Positions 46,003 through 57,264 of a stretch of DNA of 64,000 nucleotides are shown here, piece after piece (within the stretch, counting starts at the first letter, position 1; the number at the start of each line of letters is the position of its first letter). Under the pieces are notes generated by a model that did not search any database, was not told the DNA's origin, and saw nothing but the letters and a program-made list of their open reading frames with translations. The position numbers and the translations under genes are program-made. The DNA comes from Psococerastis gibbosa. Its lineage: Eukaryota > Arthropoda > Insecta > Psocodea > Psocidae. The stretch spans positions 9,796,001-9,860,000 of the forward strand of contig OZ020485.1 in the NCBI GenBank assembly GCA_963971405.1. Reading direction: 5' to 3'.

Positions 46003-46203
46003 AAACTTCTTATTCTATTACAAAGTCAACCCAGCGGAGTTAGGGCTTTATACCCTCCCTTACACTCAACTAGGAAAGCCCTGGTGCGCCTGCTTTACAT
46101 GTCCTCCGAAGCATGGCCAGAAAACGTAGCAAGTGTGGGACTCGAACCAACAACCTATTGAGTGAAAGTCGAAGTCAGTACCACTACTCTACATGTCCTG
46201 ACT
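46003..46203 (-). mobile_element. SINE-B copy
   Basis: Reverse copy: aacttcttattctattacaa, gggctttataccctccctta, ggactcgaaccaacaaccta, gtaccactactctacatgtc. Confidence 0.8.
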
Positions 46204-47387
46204 GTAGATTGTAGAGCATCGAAGGTACTTAGTCGTGTACTAGGGAATTGTAATGCAGTGGTTTCTCGTTGCCTTCTACATCTTTATGCCGTTGACTCTT
46301 CATTGAGTTACTCCGCCTGCGGGGCCCAACCCCAGGACAAGCGAGTACACCAGTAGTGTTTGCTTCTTTAGTGGCGGCAACTATTCGCCCCGTCACATGG
46401 TCATCCTCGGGCTACTGTGCCTTTTTCTATACAAGCTGCACCACCAGACTTGCCACCACACCCTCCGATTATGCCGCTCCTAGGTTGTGGACTGCTTATT
46501 CGTTACATTCGCAACTAGTCACCATATCTGATGGCATTTTCGCTATCCGCCAACTGCGACCCCGCTAGTAGCCTGCAGCTCAGCCATAGCAAAAACTGGT
46601 ACATAAACTACCGAATGAAGACAACACACATATGCCTCAAGCCTACTGCCTAGCTAACGGAAAATGGAAATCAATTTGGCAGACGCCCCTTCATTAATTA
46701 GTTCCGTCTGGTTAAAAACATGAAATGCAGCATTAATTTTCTAATTAGGCCTATTTGCCGTTACTTCCTTGGAACCGAACTCACTCAGTTGGTCCCATAC
46801 TCCTAAATATACCAGTCTCGCTCGTTTATGATTACGTTTGTTTATACCATTGCGTCAGTCTAAATTATCTGTAGTGATAGGCTACAGAGGTATGCTTAAA
46901 TACCTATACTATTATTATACCCCCCCCCCCCTGAGAAAAACCTAAACAAAGGTAAATCGGGAACTTTCCACAACTTCCCGACTCAAAAACATTAAATGTG
47001 TATATTTTGTATTGGATTATTATATTTGGTTGGTGATTGTGACCCAGAAACCAGGTTTCCCGTTTTGAGTCCAATTATAAATGGTTAGAATATCCAAGGA
47101 CTACTTTGACAATCAATGGTAAGTTTAGGAAGGTCGATAGATTTGAAGAGCAAGCGGAGCCAAGTATAAGTCTTTATAACTCTTTCTTTGTTAAGATTTT
47201 CAAAGTATTTAGTATCTGTACTCATCGTTTCTTCCTCTTTCTAAAATATCGCGTCATTACATAGATCGTAGATTCGTTGGAAATATTTTCTTCTGCAGAG
47301 CGTTTCATTGTCTCAGTTTTGGACTCCATTTCCTACTTTTACCTCTTTCCCGTTTTCATGCTCGGAAATTGCTGGATAAGAAAGGAT
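46204..47387. other. Unassigned intron sequence
   Basis: A C run at 46920-46932. Short frames with no domain. The exon fossils follow. Confidence 0.45.
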
Positions 47388-47620
47388 AAGAAATCGTTCC
47401 TCAATTGGAATAAGGCTCGGAGGTGTCTTTGCCCCCGTACCAGCATCGATACAGTATACGGGGTTATAATTGCTGGTTGACCATCTAATTCTAGTTATTC
47501 TTTATTATGAGGACTTCGTGCATTGGCTCAAACTCCTCAATGACTGCTATCGAGGGAGGAGCAGAAGATTGGCTCCTCTGAGAAGCTACTCTAATTAGAT
47601 CTTGGTCTCTTTGCTATCTT
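47388..47620 (+). pseudogene. Decayed copy of the KAT7 catalytic exon (copy 1)
   Basis: 47388-47485 reads KKSFLNWNK and later CCCGTACCAGC, matching the exon's [10 protein letters not shown] and CCGCCGTACCAGC. 47549-47620 contains cgagggaggagcagaagatt (20 of 20 identical to the exon), then a degraded match to [12 protein letters not shown]. Between them is about 60 bp without a clear match. In-frame stops and frame changes rule out use as an exon. TCC for TCA, AAG for AAA and CTT for CTC in conserved codons are synonymous, so the copy may have evolved under coding constraint before it decayed. It lies about 160 bp upstream of the working exon in the same orientation. Confidence 0.82.
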
Positions 47621-47657
47621 TGGCCCGTTCTTCTACTTTAAATCTGGTCATTTCAAC

Positions 47658-47762
47658 CTGTACAATTCCGTGTTACGACTGTATCCTAATTGACTTCTCC
47701 TACCTCCTACCCTAGATGAAACTTACAGCACTCTCCGCTCTCGGCTTAATTTCCTCATACAC
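47658..47762 (+). pseudogene. Decayed partial copy of the KAT7 catalytic exon (copy 2)
   Basis: 47692-47709 and the following bases read LIDFSYLL, the same eight residues as the live exon, but seven of the eight codons differ at synonymous positions. Upstream, cctgtacaattccgtgttac matches the PYQRQGY region with lost frame. Downstream, cactctccgctctcggctt matches PLSDLG. About 20 bp encoding [12 protein letters not shown] is missing. It stops 16 bp before the live exon. It looks like a second, older duplicate of the exon, or a former alternative exon. Confidence 0.75.
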
Positions 47763-47769
47763 TACATAA

Positions 47770-48036
<267 letters not shown>

Positions 48037-48049
48037 TGAAAGGCTTTTT

Positions 48050-48114
48050 ATGGACTTCAGAAGTCCATTGCACCTACCCATGTCAACGAACCCATCGGTG
48101 TCAAAGGTAAGTGT
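48050..48114 (+). pseudogene. Possible echo of the 3' end of the KAT7 catalytic exon (copy 3)
   Basis: The stretch ends in GTCAAAGGTAAGTGTAAT, close to the live exon end and donor (ATCAAAGGTAAGCATTAT). It contains cctacccatgtcaacgaacc, which aligns loosely to the [10 protein letters not shown] codons. The match is short, so this is weaker than copies 1 and 2. Confidence 0.45.
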
Positions 48115-48204
48115 AATCCTTATTTTAGTGGTTTGAGTCTTGGGAACAACGGAGAAACAAGTTTGTATTTACGATATTTGAAGTTTATATTAGTGATATT
48201 GTCT

Positions 48205-48485
48205 TAAATCGCTCGTCTTTGGAAGATCATCATGCGGCATTTTGGACCTTGGCGACTGCTGGTTTTTCAACCAGGATGTTCTTCTTCTATCTGCTCTAAG
48301 ATTATTACGTGGGCGATGCTTTTCGTTCCTCTCCACATGTCCGAAGTATGTTAGGTTTCCGTTTCTTCACCGTCAGCAAGAACGCGGCTTCTGTAGCCAT
48401 TCGCCGCAGGACCTCAACATTAGGGACACGATCTCTCCAAGATATGCGCCGCATTCGTCTGTATATGTCAACATTTCAAATGTGT
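48205..48485 (-). mobile_element. LINE C-terminal coding fragment in the KAT7 intron
   Basis: The minus strand reads IYRRMRRISWRDRVPNVE, then VLRRMATEAAFLLTVKKRK, which matches the insect LINE C-terminal pattern (RRMLKISWxDRVTNEEVLRRM...KKRKLxYLGH). Then frame changes and a degraded SWLKNQQ region. Confidence 0.78.
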
Positions 48486-48814
48486 TGTTTCTGTTCTCCA
48501 TAACTTGTGTCAACGTCCATTCCTACATACCATGTAAATTGATTGGGACCTCATGACATTTCACTATTCTCAATCAAAGATCCAATCGCAGATTCTGGCA
48601 CCGCAGTACTTCCTGTATTTTTATTAATACGTACTCAATGGATGTGATATCCATAATTACCCTACCAGGGCAGTGCATCACTTAAACATCCCTAAGGCCT
48701 AAATGCAGGTTAACAAAAACTATGTATAGTTTCCCAAATTTGGCCATTAGATTTAATAATTCACTACCACTGTCAATTCATTCAGAAAGTCGGCTCCATT
48801 TGGTTCATGCAAGT
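48486..48814. other. Unassigned intron sequence
   Basis: Nothing recognised. Confidence 0.45.
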
Positions 48815-49290
48815 TGTAGAAGACTAGTTTATGCATCATAAAATAGGAAATATTAAATTTTTGGTACCTTAAATCTTTCATAAAAACCAGTGAGGAATCC
48901 ATGAGAGAGTTTCTTCAGTGACGTCGTGGAAGTGAAACATGATTAATAAGTACATTATATATATATATAAAATTGCACTTAATTCCGCAACATAAATTTT
49001 TAATAATAACAGCTGTTTCGGTAGTAGAATCATGGTGTTACACCGAAACAGCTGTTACTATTAAAAATTTATGTTGTGAAACCAGTGAGGACTAAAATTT
49101 CGCGTAATCTGGGATTTTTGGAAAAACTACAAAACCAAAAAGTAAAAATACCCGATTATATGGTGCACGAAGTAGTCTTCTACAACTTAAATGAGCCAAA
49201 TTTTTAGTAACTTGCTGAGTTAATGAAATAAAAATTGAAAAGTATTTAATTTTGGATTGCCAATTTTCTACGTAGCATATCCTCTTAAGT
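48815..49290 (+). mobile_element. MITE-K copy 5, interrupted
   Basis: caagttgtagaagactagtt with atgcatcataa at the left and cacgaagtagtcttctacaa at the right are inverted ends of the core. The middle is split by the insertion at 48897-49078. Confidence 0.7.
48897..49078. mobile_element. 182-bp hairpin-bearing insertion with 13-bp target duplication
   Basis: aaaccagtgagga at 48884-48896 and 49079-49091. Inside, acataaatttttaataataa with cagctgtttcggt is followed 18 bp later by its reverse complement (33-bp arms, one mismatch). The ACCGAAACAGCTGTT motif recalls Penelope-like tails; the family is uncertain. Confidence 0.7.
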
Positions 49291-49329
49291 TAATTAAATA
49301 TCTTAATATATATGTATATTTCGACTGTC

Positions 49330-49800
49330 CGTGTGTATGTTCCGGGCCTCCTCTCAAACGACTGGACCGATTATGATGAATATTGTTGTGTGTGTTCAAG
49401 GAGATTCGAGGATGGTCTAGATTAACACTTTCGTCCACTGGAGAGTTTTTATAATTTGATTTGGGAATATTTTACATTGGTGTGTGTACATGGCTGCTGG
49501 TACTGCCGACATCTAGCGGCATTTTCGTTCATCCCGACAGTTGGCACTACCATCGCCAACCGAAATCAACTGATATCTAGCGGCAGACTGCGCTACCATT
49601 AATTTTCGTTTATCCCGAAGTTGGTGCTGCGTGTGTGTTGTGTGTGACCACAATTAATTTACATGAGCAGTGACTGCGAGGCCGTAGGCCGAGCTGCCGC
49701 CTGATTTACATGAGCAGTGACCGCGAGGCCGAAGGCGCAAGTGATTGAGGCAGCAGCCGAAGGCTTCGCCGGGAACCGCTTGTATATATATATTTAATAG
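49330..49800 (+). repeat. GC-richer dispersed repeat, possible rolling-circle or other non-coding element
   Basis: Bounded by TA-rich ends (ttaatatatatgtatatttc, ttgtatatatatatttaata). It contains two imperfect copies of atttacatgagcagtgac then gcgaggccg at about 49659 and 49701, and two gacatctagcggc/gatatctagcggc blocks. The family is not identified. Confidence 0.45.
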
Positions 49801-49854
49801 CGTCTTTTTGAATGGCGTCTGCCACCCAGACTAAAGAATAATGGTTTATTGCAG

Positions 49855-50078
49855 ATATCAGTCAAGAAATGGCAATCAACTCTTATGACATCGTAAGCAC
49901 TCTGCAGGCTCTTGGTATGATGAAGTACTGGAAGGGGAAACACATTATATTGAAAAAACAAGACGAACTCAAGGAATGCATGGATAGGTTAAAACGAAGG
50001 GATTCCTCACATAATGAGATTGACCCCGAGTATCTAAGGTGGGTACCTTTCAGTCAACCTCAGTCCCATAACACCTGA
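49855..50078 (+). CDS. KAT7: KAT7/HBO1 C-terminal exon with stop codon
   Basis: The acceptor is ttattgcag ending at 49854. The first two bases complete an Asp codon with the G at 48019. The reading is ISQEMAINSYDIVSTLQAL, then GMMKYWKGKHIILKKQDELK, then a charged stretch and EIDPEYLRWVP, and it stops at TGA 50076-50078. This matches the KAT7 C-terminal helix-turn-helix-like segment (ISQETAVNPVDIVSTLQAL...KYWKGKH) and its end (DPSCLKWTPPKGT). About 216 residues of the protein lie in the window. The read-through W-V-P resembles the human W-T-P end, which favours a terminal exon. A possible donor, CTAAG|GTGGGT at 50038/50039, leaves open an isoform that splices onward. Confidence 0.92.
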
Positions 50079-50149
50079 ATTTACAATTTTCTGTTGTGTA
50101 CTGGGGTCTTACATCTTTTCGAGTCACATGCTTGCTGCATGACATGCTT

Positions 50150-50268
50150 TATAGGGTATGTAAAGCAGGCGGTCTTCCTAGTTGAATCGAAAGAGTAGGC
50201 TTTCTAGCCCTACCTCCGCTAGGTTGGCTAAATAATTGAACAAAAGTCTTTATTTATTTATTTATGAT
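50150..50268 (+). mobile_element. SINE-B 3' part downstream of the KAT7 stop
   Basis: gggtatgtaaagcaggcggt, cttcctagttgaatcgaaag, ctccgctaggttggctaaat, tttatttatttatttatg. Confidence 0.7.
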
Positions 50269-50384
50269 AATGTGCAAAGTGCGCATATTTTCAGCTATCT
50301 CCCCCCCCCCCCCTCCCCCACTAGGGCCCATTGTCGGCCATACATTGTGTACCGAAGAGTATTACCTCCAAATATAGAGAATCC

Positions 50385-50440
50385 AGAAAAAGATGGACGT
50401 GGTGGGACTGAAACTCACGATCTATGTCTTACCTTGGTAT
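50385..50440 (-). mobile_element. tRNA-like SINE fragment
   Basis: gtggtgggactgaaactcac and gatctatgtcttacc resemble the T-arm side of SINE-A in reverse, diverged. Confidence 0.35.
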
Positions 50441-51262
50441 CGTGTTACCTTCACATATAATCCCGAAGAGTATATATTAGTCATCATTGATATTTCTGCT
50501 TTCAATATTTAACTGTGATAAATTACCAGAATTAGCTTCTTTAAAAAAATAAAAAATCACATCTGCAGCGTGTGTGAGGAAGATTAGTTTGCTTGTAACA
50601 AATCGTTACGAATTTTTAGCTTGCAGAACGAAAAATTAATTTATTGACATTGGTGCCTCCGCCATTTTGTTTTTCTAACTTTGTGATGATTCCCTTTACT
50701 CAGTATATGGCTATGTGCCTACGACTTATATACTAAATAGATCTGACACTAAGTTGCTTTGTTACCTTCTTAACTGATACTGATCGTTGACTCAAGTCCC
50801 GCGACTCCATGGTTTAGTTGTTGTATAACCCAACCACATACCCTTTCCTAGTGAGCTATTGTTGTGCAATACCCAATCCAAGTATTAATAAAATATTTTT
50901 TGTATAAATTAATTCTACACAACATTATTGCTGTAATATAAGTACTGTTGAATATGATTGTAATTTTTATCATAGTCCGTCCTCAGCCTGCATGGAAACT
51001 AGTGATACACACGGGCGATTCAAACGCCGGTGATTCGCTGAGAAATTACTCGTAGACTGGTGCAAAACCTGAGTCTACTGTAGCAGATTTCGGTCGCTGG
51101 CTTATCGCAGGTGCTCGGTTTTCCCCTCGATACGCCAGTTCATGGAAATCGTCTGACTCGTAGACTCTGTGGTATTGCACCAACCATTCACCAAACCCAT
51201 TTCCTCCAATGACAATTTTTAAGCGTCTGACGCCGACGTGCAACGTCTGTGTCTATCGGGCC
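50441..51262. other. Unassigned downstream sequence
   Basis: Holds the candidate AATAAA. 51001-51262 may be another decayed palindromic element, but I could not fix its ends. Confidence 0.4.
50887..50892 (+). promoter_or_regulatory. Candidate polyadenylation signal AATAAA for KAT7
   Basis: This is an AATAAA about 810 bp after the stop with T-rich sequence downstream. It is a candidate only, because the 3' UTR would have to read through a SINE-B fragment. Confidence 0.25.
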
Positions 51263-51266
51263 TTAA

Positions 51267-51633
51267 GAGGATGCCGTACACATTGGCAACCCCTGGATCA
51301 CCCCGAATCAGGTTGGTTTATATTTTTTACTTTAGTTAATACTTAAAAGTTATAAATATTTGGTCCACTCAATTGGTAGAAGACTATTTCATGCACCCTA
51401 TTATAAGGTATTTTTCATTTTAGTTAGTATAATTTGTCCATGAATTTTCGATAAATTTCTGTCGCATATCAGTTTCACGGAAAACCCCGTTGATCAAAAC
51501 TGAGTAAATCGTCGTATGCATGAAATAGTCCTCTATCAATTGAGTGGACCAAATTATTTACTTCAATAAAAAATATAAACCAGCCTGTTTTAGGGAGAAC
51601 CAGGGGTGGCCAATGTGTGCGGCCAGCTTCCTC
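51267..51633. mobile_element. MITE-L, TTAA-flanked with about 130-bp inverted ends
   Basis: TTAA at 51263-51266 and 51634-51637. Left GAGGATGCCGTACACATTGG and right inverted CCAATGTGTGCGGCCAGCTTCCTC correspond. Inner blocks TTTGGTCCACTCAATTGGTA and its inverse, and GAAGACTATTTCATGCA (like MITE-K), are also present. Confidence 0.82.
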
Positions 51634-51899
51634 TTAATAGCTCTGCGGTGGCATAGTTGGTGTAGGTTGCTTTTACAGGTTTCTGTAAACCATTTCATCG
51701 GAGACCTGTCGTAACTTTTTGAAGAGGTAATTCGGATAAAATTATTGAGGTTTTAGGTTTTTTGAAACAATATATTTTTTTATTAAAATGATGTAGATGA
51801 GTTTTGTAAAATATTATTACATCATTTAAATCACTCCCTATTGGATCATTTTAACATTTGAAATGTATTGGAAACTTTGAATACAGTAAAGATTAATTT

Positions 51900-52055
51900 G
51901 TGGAGGTGACCAGGACTCGACACGCACTTGGAATTACTGGGAGTCTCTGCACGTTATCATGTCCCACCATGTTCCCCTGCCAACGCTGTGTGCACTACCA
52001 AGTTTGCTGCAGTTTGTAACAGGCTCTGTTCTGATGGTTTCAACTAGGTATGGTC
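51900..52055 (-). mobile_element. Retroposon-H2 5' part
   Basis: ggaggtgaccaggactcgac, catgtcccaccatgttcccc, gcagtttgtaacaggctctg. Confidence 0.65.
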
Positions 52056-52079
52056 GCTAAAAACATGAAGCAACTTTAA

Positions 52080-52463
52080 GGCTGAGTGTTCAAAATGTTT
52101 TGTAAACAAGAAATTTTGCTGATTTTTTGACGAAAATAATATATTGCTCTTTCCACAGATACAAAGGTAACAAAGTGAACAGATAAAAAACTCATAAAAA
52201 ATTCAAGTTATCGCAGGAAGTTTATATTTTCTGAACTGAAATATTATTACCTTAAAAAAATGGATAAAGAGCCTAAAACCCATTTTGTAGCACAGTTGTA
52301 AATCTGTAAGGGAAATAGACAGCTTTCACAGAAAGCTCGTATTTTTTAAGATTTTTTCATCTGTTCCCTTTTATGTCTTTGTTGCTGTGGAACGAGCAAT
52401 TAATTAATTTCGTCCAAAAATTACGATAACTTCTTGTTTACAAAACATTTTGAACACTCAGGC
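52080..52463. mobile_element. MITE-O, TTAA-flanked with 32-bp inverted ends
   Basis: TTAA at 52076-52079 and 52464-52467. GGCTGAGTGTTCAAAATGTT at the left and its inverse AACATTTTGAACACTCAGGC (one gap) at the right. 384 bp, no coding content. A diverged relative is at 60890-61140. Confidence 0.83.
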
Positions 52464-52762
52464 TTAACCTAAAAAACGTAAATTTATTTAAAATATTCTT
52501 ATAAATGAAATAATATAATATAACCCCTATTTTTTAATAATGAAATCAACTTATGTTATAAATTATGTTGCATTTAAAAAATTAAAGTTATTAATTTGAT
52601 TGTGTGAAATTACTGAAATATATTTCATCATTTCAATTTCAATCATAAACGCGAAATTGTACTCTGGCTGGAGAGTGAATTAAGCAATTTAAACTAACTG
52701 CATTGACTACGTAGCCTACTGTATTTTTATTTATTTATTTTTTTACTTATTTATGAATACAT

Positions 52763-52905
52763 TGCCCTAGCATTAACAAGGACCACAGTCTGCTTCGTTT
52801 GTGTAAATTTGATAATTTAATAGAAACATGCTATAGCCATTGCATTGCCTGACAAGGACAATAGTCCGCTTTTGTTCCATAGAATTTGTTAATTTTACTT
52901 TATTA
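52763..52905 (+). repeat. Imperfect tandem duplication, about 80 bp
   Basis: cattaacaaggaccacagtc with tgcttcgtttg (first) and gcctgacaaggacaatagtc with cgcttttgttc (second) are diverged repeats of one unit. Confidence 0.5.
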
Positions 52906-53492
52906 CATATATTAGGTTTGATGTGCCACCCTCCCACGCTCCGGCTTGAGGGGGCACAGCCTATAATTTTATGTATATATATTTTTTAAAGAGAAATACA
53001 CGGTTTTTCTATTCTATTCTATTCTTTTCACAATATCATCTGTGAAAAGTCCAGATTTTGCCCCTCTGCTCTGGCCTCCGGGCGATACAGGCTACTAACC
53101 CACTATGGGACCGCTCTGTCCATAAAAGCTAATGCGGTTACCTTAAAAGTTCGTTGACTTGGCTGTAATGCCTCGCGCAATCGTCGAATTAGCCCGTTCT
53201 AATGACTTCTTCCTTTGACACCATGGCAGTTCACAGACCATTCTTAAGCAATGGAACATTGGGAACAGCCAACCAACTCAGTTCACTTATGGTGTAAAAC
53301 CTAAAGGAAGCGTAATAGGCCGGTTGTCCTGTTATATTATTGTCTGCTTCACCATGACTTTACGGGTTGATTGACGGAACAACATTCAGTGGAGATCACG
53401 AAAAATAAGAATTTGCATCAAGAGTCCACGTTACGAAGACATTCGTTTGCCTTATTTCTTGTAATGCATAAAAGACACATTCGTTATATCCA
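52906..53492. other. Unassigned stretch with a TTCTA microsatellite
   Basis: ttctattctattctattctt at about 53015-53036. No gene recognised. Confidence 0.5.
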
Positions 53493-53800
53493 GCAGCCCT
53501 ATTATGGCGATTTGGGATTAACACAATACCGGGGGTTTTTTCCGCATTAGTAAGGTGTCACTTGACGGTATTAAAATAATGCGCGGTTAATTCAAAGAAG
53601 AGGTTAATCTAATGCATTCATTAAATTGTTTGTACGTGATTAACATTTTTTTATAAAGAAAATCGATAAATTAATAAATTATTGGAATACAAGAGAATGG
53701 TTGCATTGTTTTAAAATTGAAAGAAATACTAATAAACATTAAAATGTACAGGTAGAATTTTGAAATATAATAAGAATTTTAATAATAATGTGTCAACTTG
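53493..53800 (+). mobile_element. MITE-G subfamily copy with a nested repeat-F tail
   Basis: agcagccctattatggcgat, ttgggattaacacaatacc, aggtgtcacttgacggtatt, then repeat-F (53595-53655), then aattattggaatacaagaga and aatgtacaggtagaattttg. The right end is missing. Confidence 0.7.
53595..53655 (+). mobile_element. Repeat-F 3' tail (copy 9)
   Basis: gaagaggttaatctaatgca, ttcattaaattgtttgtacg, attaacattttttt: the last 60 bp of the family. Confidence 0.65.
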
Positions 53801-54321
53801 TAATGGAATTGTTATATCCGTTTTTGACATTGTCTAATTATTTATCTTAATTATTTCCTCATAAATCTTATCTTACATCTATCTTAAAACAACGATTTTT
53901 TTTAGTAAGCATCATGATTTCAAAATATTTTGTCGCCAATGGCGCTGTATTTTCCAGTAGGTACTGTACGTAATGTTCTTCTTTATATATGTATTAAGTA
54001 AAACCCCGAAACAAGCTGTGTGGGATAATAACAGAAAAGGTCCTAATTATTCTATAAAATCGGGTTTATGCACTTTTGATCGGGGTTTCGGAAGTAAAAA
54101 TATTTCGGATCAGATAATGTAATTTTCCTTCGAAAGATCACATTTTATTATTAATTTTTCTTATGATCATTTTCATACATTTTCTTCTAAAATCCACGAC
54201 CTTTCCTTTTTCCACAAAATATTTTCAAATCTCTCCCTTAAGTGACTCATAGACTCCTACCATCGAAACATTTCGATTCAGCTATGGCTCTTATTAAATT
54301 TAAGTTGCATTAACAATTTTT
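53801..54321. other. Unassigned sequence
   Basis: AT-rich. Nothing recognised. Confidence 0.45.
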
Positions 54322-54955
54322 TAGGGATATCTCCCTATTGAGATGTTCGATTTCCGGAAAATTTCTTCACAACTTTTCATTTCATGACCCCTGAGCCTAA
54401 AACTACCCTCCGTTCAAAATGGGATATACTGTAATGTATATACTAGTATATATGTAAGCATATCGATTTTAGGAAACACTCTAACGTCCATAAATAATAT
54501 CCGATTTTGATGAAACTTGGCACAAAAATTGATCATGCAAATGTTTTGATCGAGTTCGTTAACCAGCTAGATCAACTATTTATTACAAGATGGCGGCCGA
54601 TTGAAACCTTATATAATTCATATCTCAGTTAATATTGGTCGCAGAGGAATGAAATAAAATCTGACTGAAAGCCCTTATTATCATCTACGATAATGATGAT
54701 CATCACTTTTTATGACAGATCAACCATTTTCAGATGGCGTCCAGTCAAAGTGAAAATAATTTGATAAGTAAAAGTTCATTGTAAAAGGCATTGTGGTTCG
54801 AAATTTGGAACACAAGAGTGTTTTGTGTGTTGATGTTCTGGTCGGGAAAATAATGATTTTTTTTTTTTATTACATTCATAGCGTAGGTAGCGAAGATTAA
54901 AAGCAGGGTCTGCGGAATCTCCCTACACCTGATCGGCCAGAGCCGAAAGGGATTT
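54322..54955 (+). mobile_element. Repeat-D copy 2
   Basis: ttccggaaaatttcttcaca, gatgaaacttggcacaaaaa, aagatggcggccgattgaaa, ggtcgcagaggaatgaaata and the end aatctccctacacctgatcg with gccgaaagggatttt. Confidence 0.72.
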
Positions 54956-54968
54956 TATATATATTGTA

Positions 54969-55248
54969 GTAGTAGTAGTAGTAGTGTTCGTCGGGTTAAT
55001 AACGACTTAGGCCTCATTTGGGCCCATAGAGCGACCCCGACTTGACTGTCCTATGCCAGCCCATAGGACAGTGGACCTCCTGATTATAGTGGATTCGGAA
55101 CCACTTGGGAAACACAGTGAAGTCACACGATTAGTTCGGGGGTGACCAGGACAAGTCCTACCATGTTTCCCTACCGGCACTGTGCACACGACCAAGTTAT
55201 CTGCAGCTTTGAACCTGCTGGATTCAACTTGGTATGGCGGCCGGTTAA
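54969..55248 (-). mobile_element. Retroposon-H1 copy
   Basis: A GTAGTAGTAGTAG tract (reversed tail), tgttcgtcgggttaataacg, the family core, and ggtatggcggccgg at the 5' side. atatattgta occurs just outside both ends (54959-54968, 55249-55258), a probable 10-bp duplication. Confidence 0.75.
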
Positions 55249-55258
55249 ATATATTGTA

Positions 55259-55634
55259 AGAAAAATGACTTACAAATGGATATCGGCGCAGGTACCTCCG
55301 AATGCAACATCCAATGAGGCATGTATTAAGCAATTATTAGAATACAACGTAAAATACCAAATCATCACAACTTTCAGCTTGTTTCTAACGTTTTATGTAA
55401 AGTTAGCCACTTTCGGTCATGCCTCATGGTCTTTAGCAGTGTTTAATTAGGCCTTCTGTAGCCTACTCTATAAACTGATAGATACATAATAACAGGCCTA
55501 ATTATGAAAAAAACTGGGCGGAAGCATCTGGCGTGACTGTGACTCATCACACTTGCTCAGCTCATTCATTACACATCCTGTTGCTGCACTGGACTCAATT
55601 TTTGCCCCTTTTAGGCCTCACCGCTAGCACAGCG
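55259..55634. other. Unassigned sequence
   Basis: Nothing recognised. Confidence 0.45.
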
Positions 55635-55827
55635 TACAGCAAGGGTGTCGCCAGAGAGGGGCAGCCCCCCCCCCCCCTAGACCATCCGCCACTCCTGGCC
55701 CCTAGCACTACTATTACATGCTAAGCTATAAATGCTATAATCATTCTTTTCCGAAATGACTTTTTATGGGGGTGGCGACCTACCAACCCCCCCCCCCCCT
55801 AGCTGAAACCCTGGCGTCGCCCGTGGC
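55635..55827. mobile_element. GC-rich MITE-like repeat with C runs
   Basis: aagggtgtcgccagagaggg at the left and ccctggcgtcgcccgtggcg at the right are roughly inverted, with C runs of about 12 at 55667 and 55787. No duplication confirmed. Confidence 0.4.
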
Positions 55828-56023
55828 GTACAGGCCTCCGATCTCGCGGCTCAATGAACCGGTGAAGCTCCGAAATGCACGACAGCATTCCAGACCCCAA
55901 ACAGTATCTTGATTACCCTTTCTCTGGAAGACTGGAACTGGAATCATAGTAGTTTTTTTTAGTATTCACAGTTTTGGACTGATAAACAACTTCTATACCT
56001 AGGTACACCCCGATTTGAAAAAA

Positions 56024-56520
56024 AAAATCCCTTTCGGCCCTGGCGGATCAGTTGTAGGAAGATTCCATGCAAGTTCAGACTCCTACTTTCCTTTAGTTCT
56101 GTAAGCTATATGTATGTAATTAAAAAATTGGGATTACCATTATCGTAGATAATAATGCGGGCTTTCGGTCAGATTTTATTTTATTCCTCTGTGATCAATA
56201 ATAACTGAAATATGAATTATATAAGGTTTTAATCGGCCGCCATCTTGGAACAAAATGGCGAATCATGCTGGTTAACGAACTCAATCAAGACATTTTTATG
56301 ACCAACTTTTGTGCCATGTTTCATCAAGATCGGATAATATTTACTGAAGTTAGAGTGTTCCCTAAAATCGATATACATATCTAATTTTTTCTACATGTAT
56401 ACATACCTATACATATATATATAACATTTTGTTTGAACGGGGGGGGGGGGTGGTTTTAGACTCAGGGGGTCATGAAACGAAAAGTTGTGAAGGAATTTTT
56501 CATGCATTGGTGCCATCTCC
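56024..56520 (-). mobile_element. Repeat-D copy 3
   Basis: aatccctttcggccctggcg at the left, ccgccatcttggaacaaaat, ttgtgccatgtttcatcaag, and the G run at 56441-56452. Confidence 0.72.
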
Positions 56521-57264
56521 TTAAATTAATCGAAAAAGCGCGGTACAAATAACATTTCAACCAGTTCGACCAATCAGCGCTCGATGATCAGAATAAACAG
56601 CTGCATTAAGAACCAATAGAGTCTCCGGATTTTCGATTTTTTTTGCGCTAAGTCAAATTTCTCATGAAACATCAATCGTACAGCCATAAATGAGGTGTAA
56701 TGAACTAGCAAAAATATTTCTATACGTTTTGATGTACCTTTTCAAGCCGTCACTAACGCTAATAATCTACTGTTATTGCTCTTGATTTGTAAAAAAAAAA
56801 AAAAAAAAGTCACTGAGGATGAACATTTACACGCTTAGGCTTTAGCCAACCTAACTTTTGCTATTGAAAAACCGTATCAGGTGGCCCCAGGATGCAAAAA
56901 GTATTTTTGGCACACCCGAATCACATCTCTCATGTATAGACCTATAGGTTAGGCCATGATTTACACATAGGCTACGTAATTTTATAATGCAATGTTGGCA
57001 CTCGTTTAAAAAGGGCGCCATTTTCAAGTGTTGCCTCATACTGAAAAAATGCACCGCACGGCCCTGAATGTGAGTGTGTGCCCCTTTGGCACGGCCCCTC
57101 GCGGGCGACATTGGCACGCGTTTGGCCAGCCCTGCGACCTTGTCACCGGGTCATCGCCCCGCCGCGCCGCTGACGTCACGCACTGCATCAATGCCGACCG
57201 TGTTGGCCGCCTACTCTCACGCCAGCACCGGCCGGCCCATACAAGGCCCGTTCTCCAGACCCTA
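56521..57264. other. Unassigned sequence
   Basis: 57060-57260 is GC-rich with open frames on the plus strand in two registers. No domain recognised. Confidence 0.45.
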
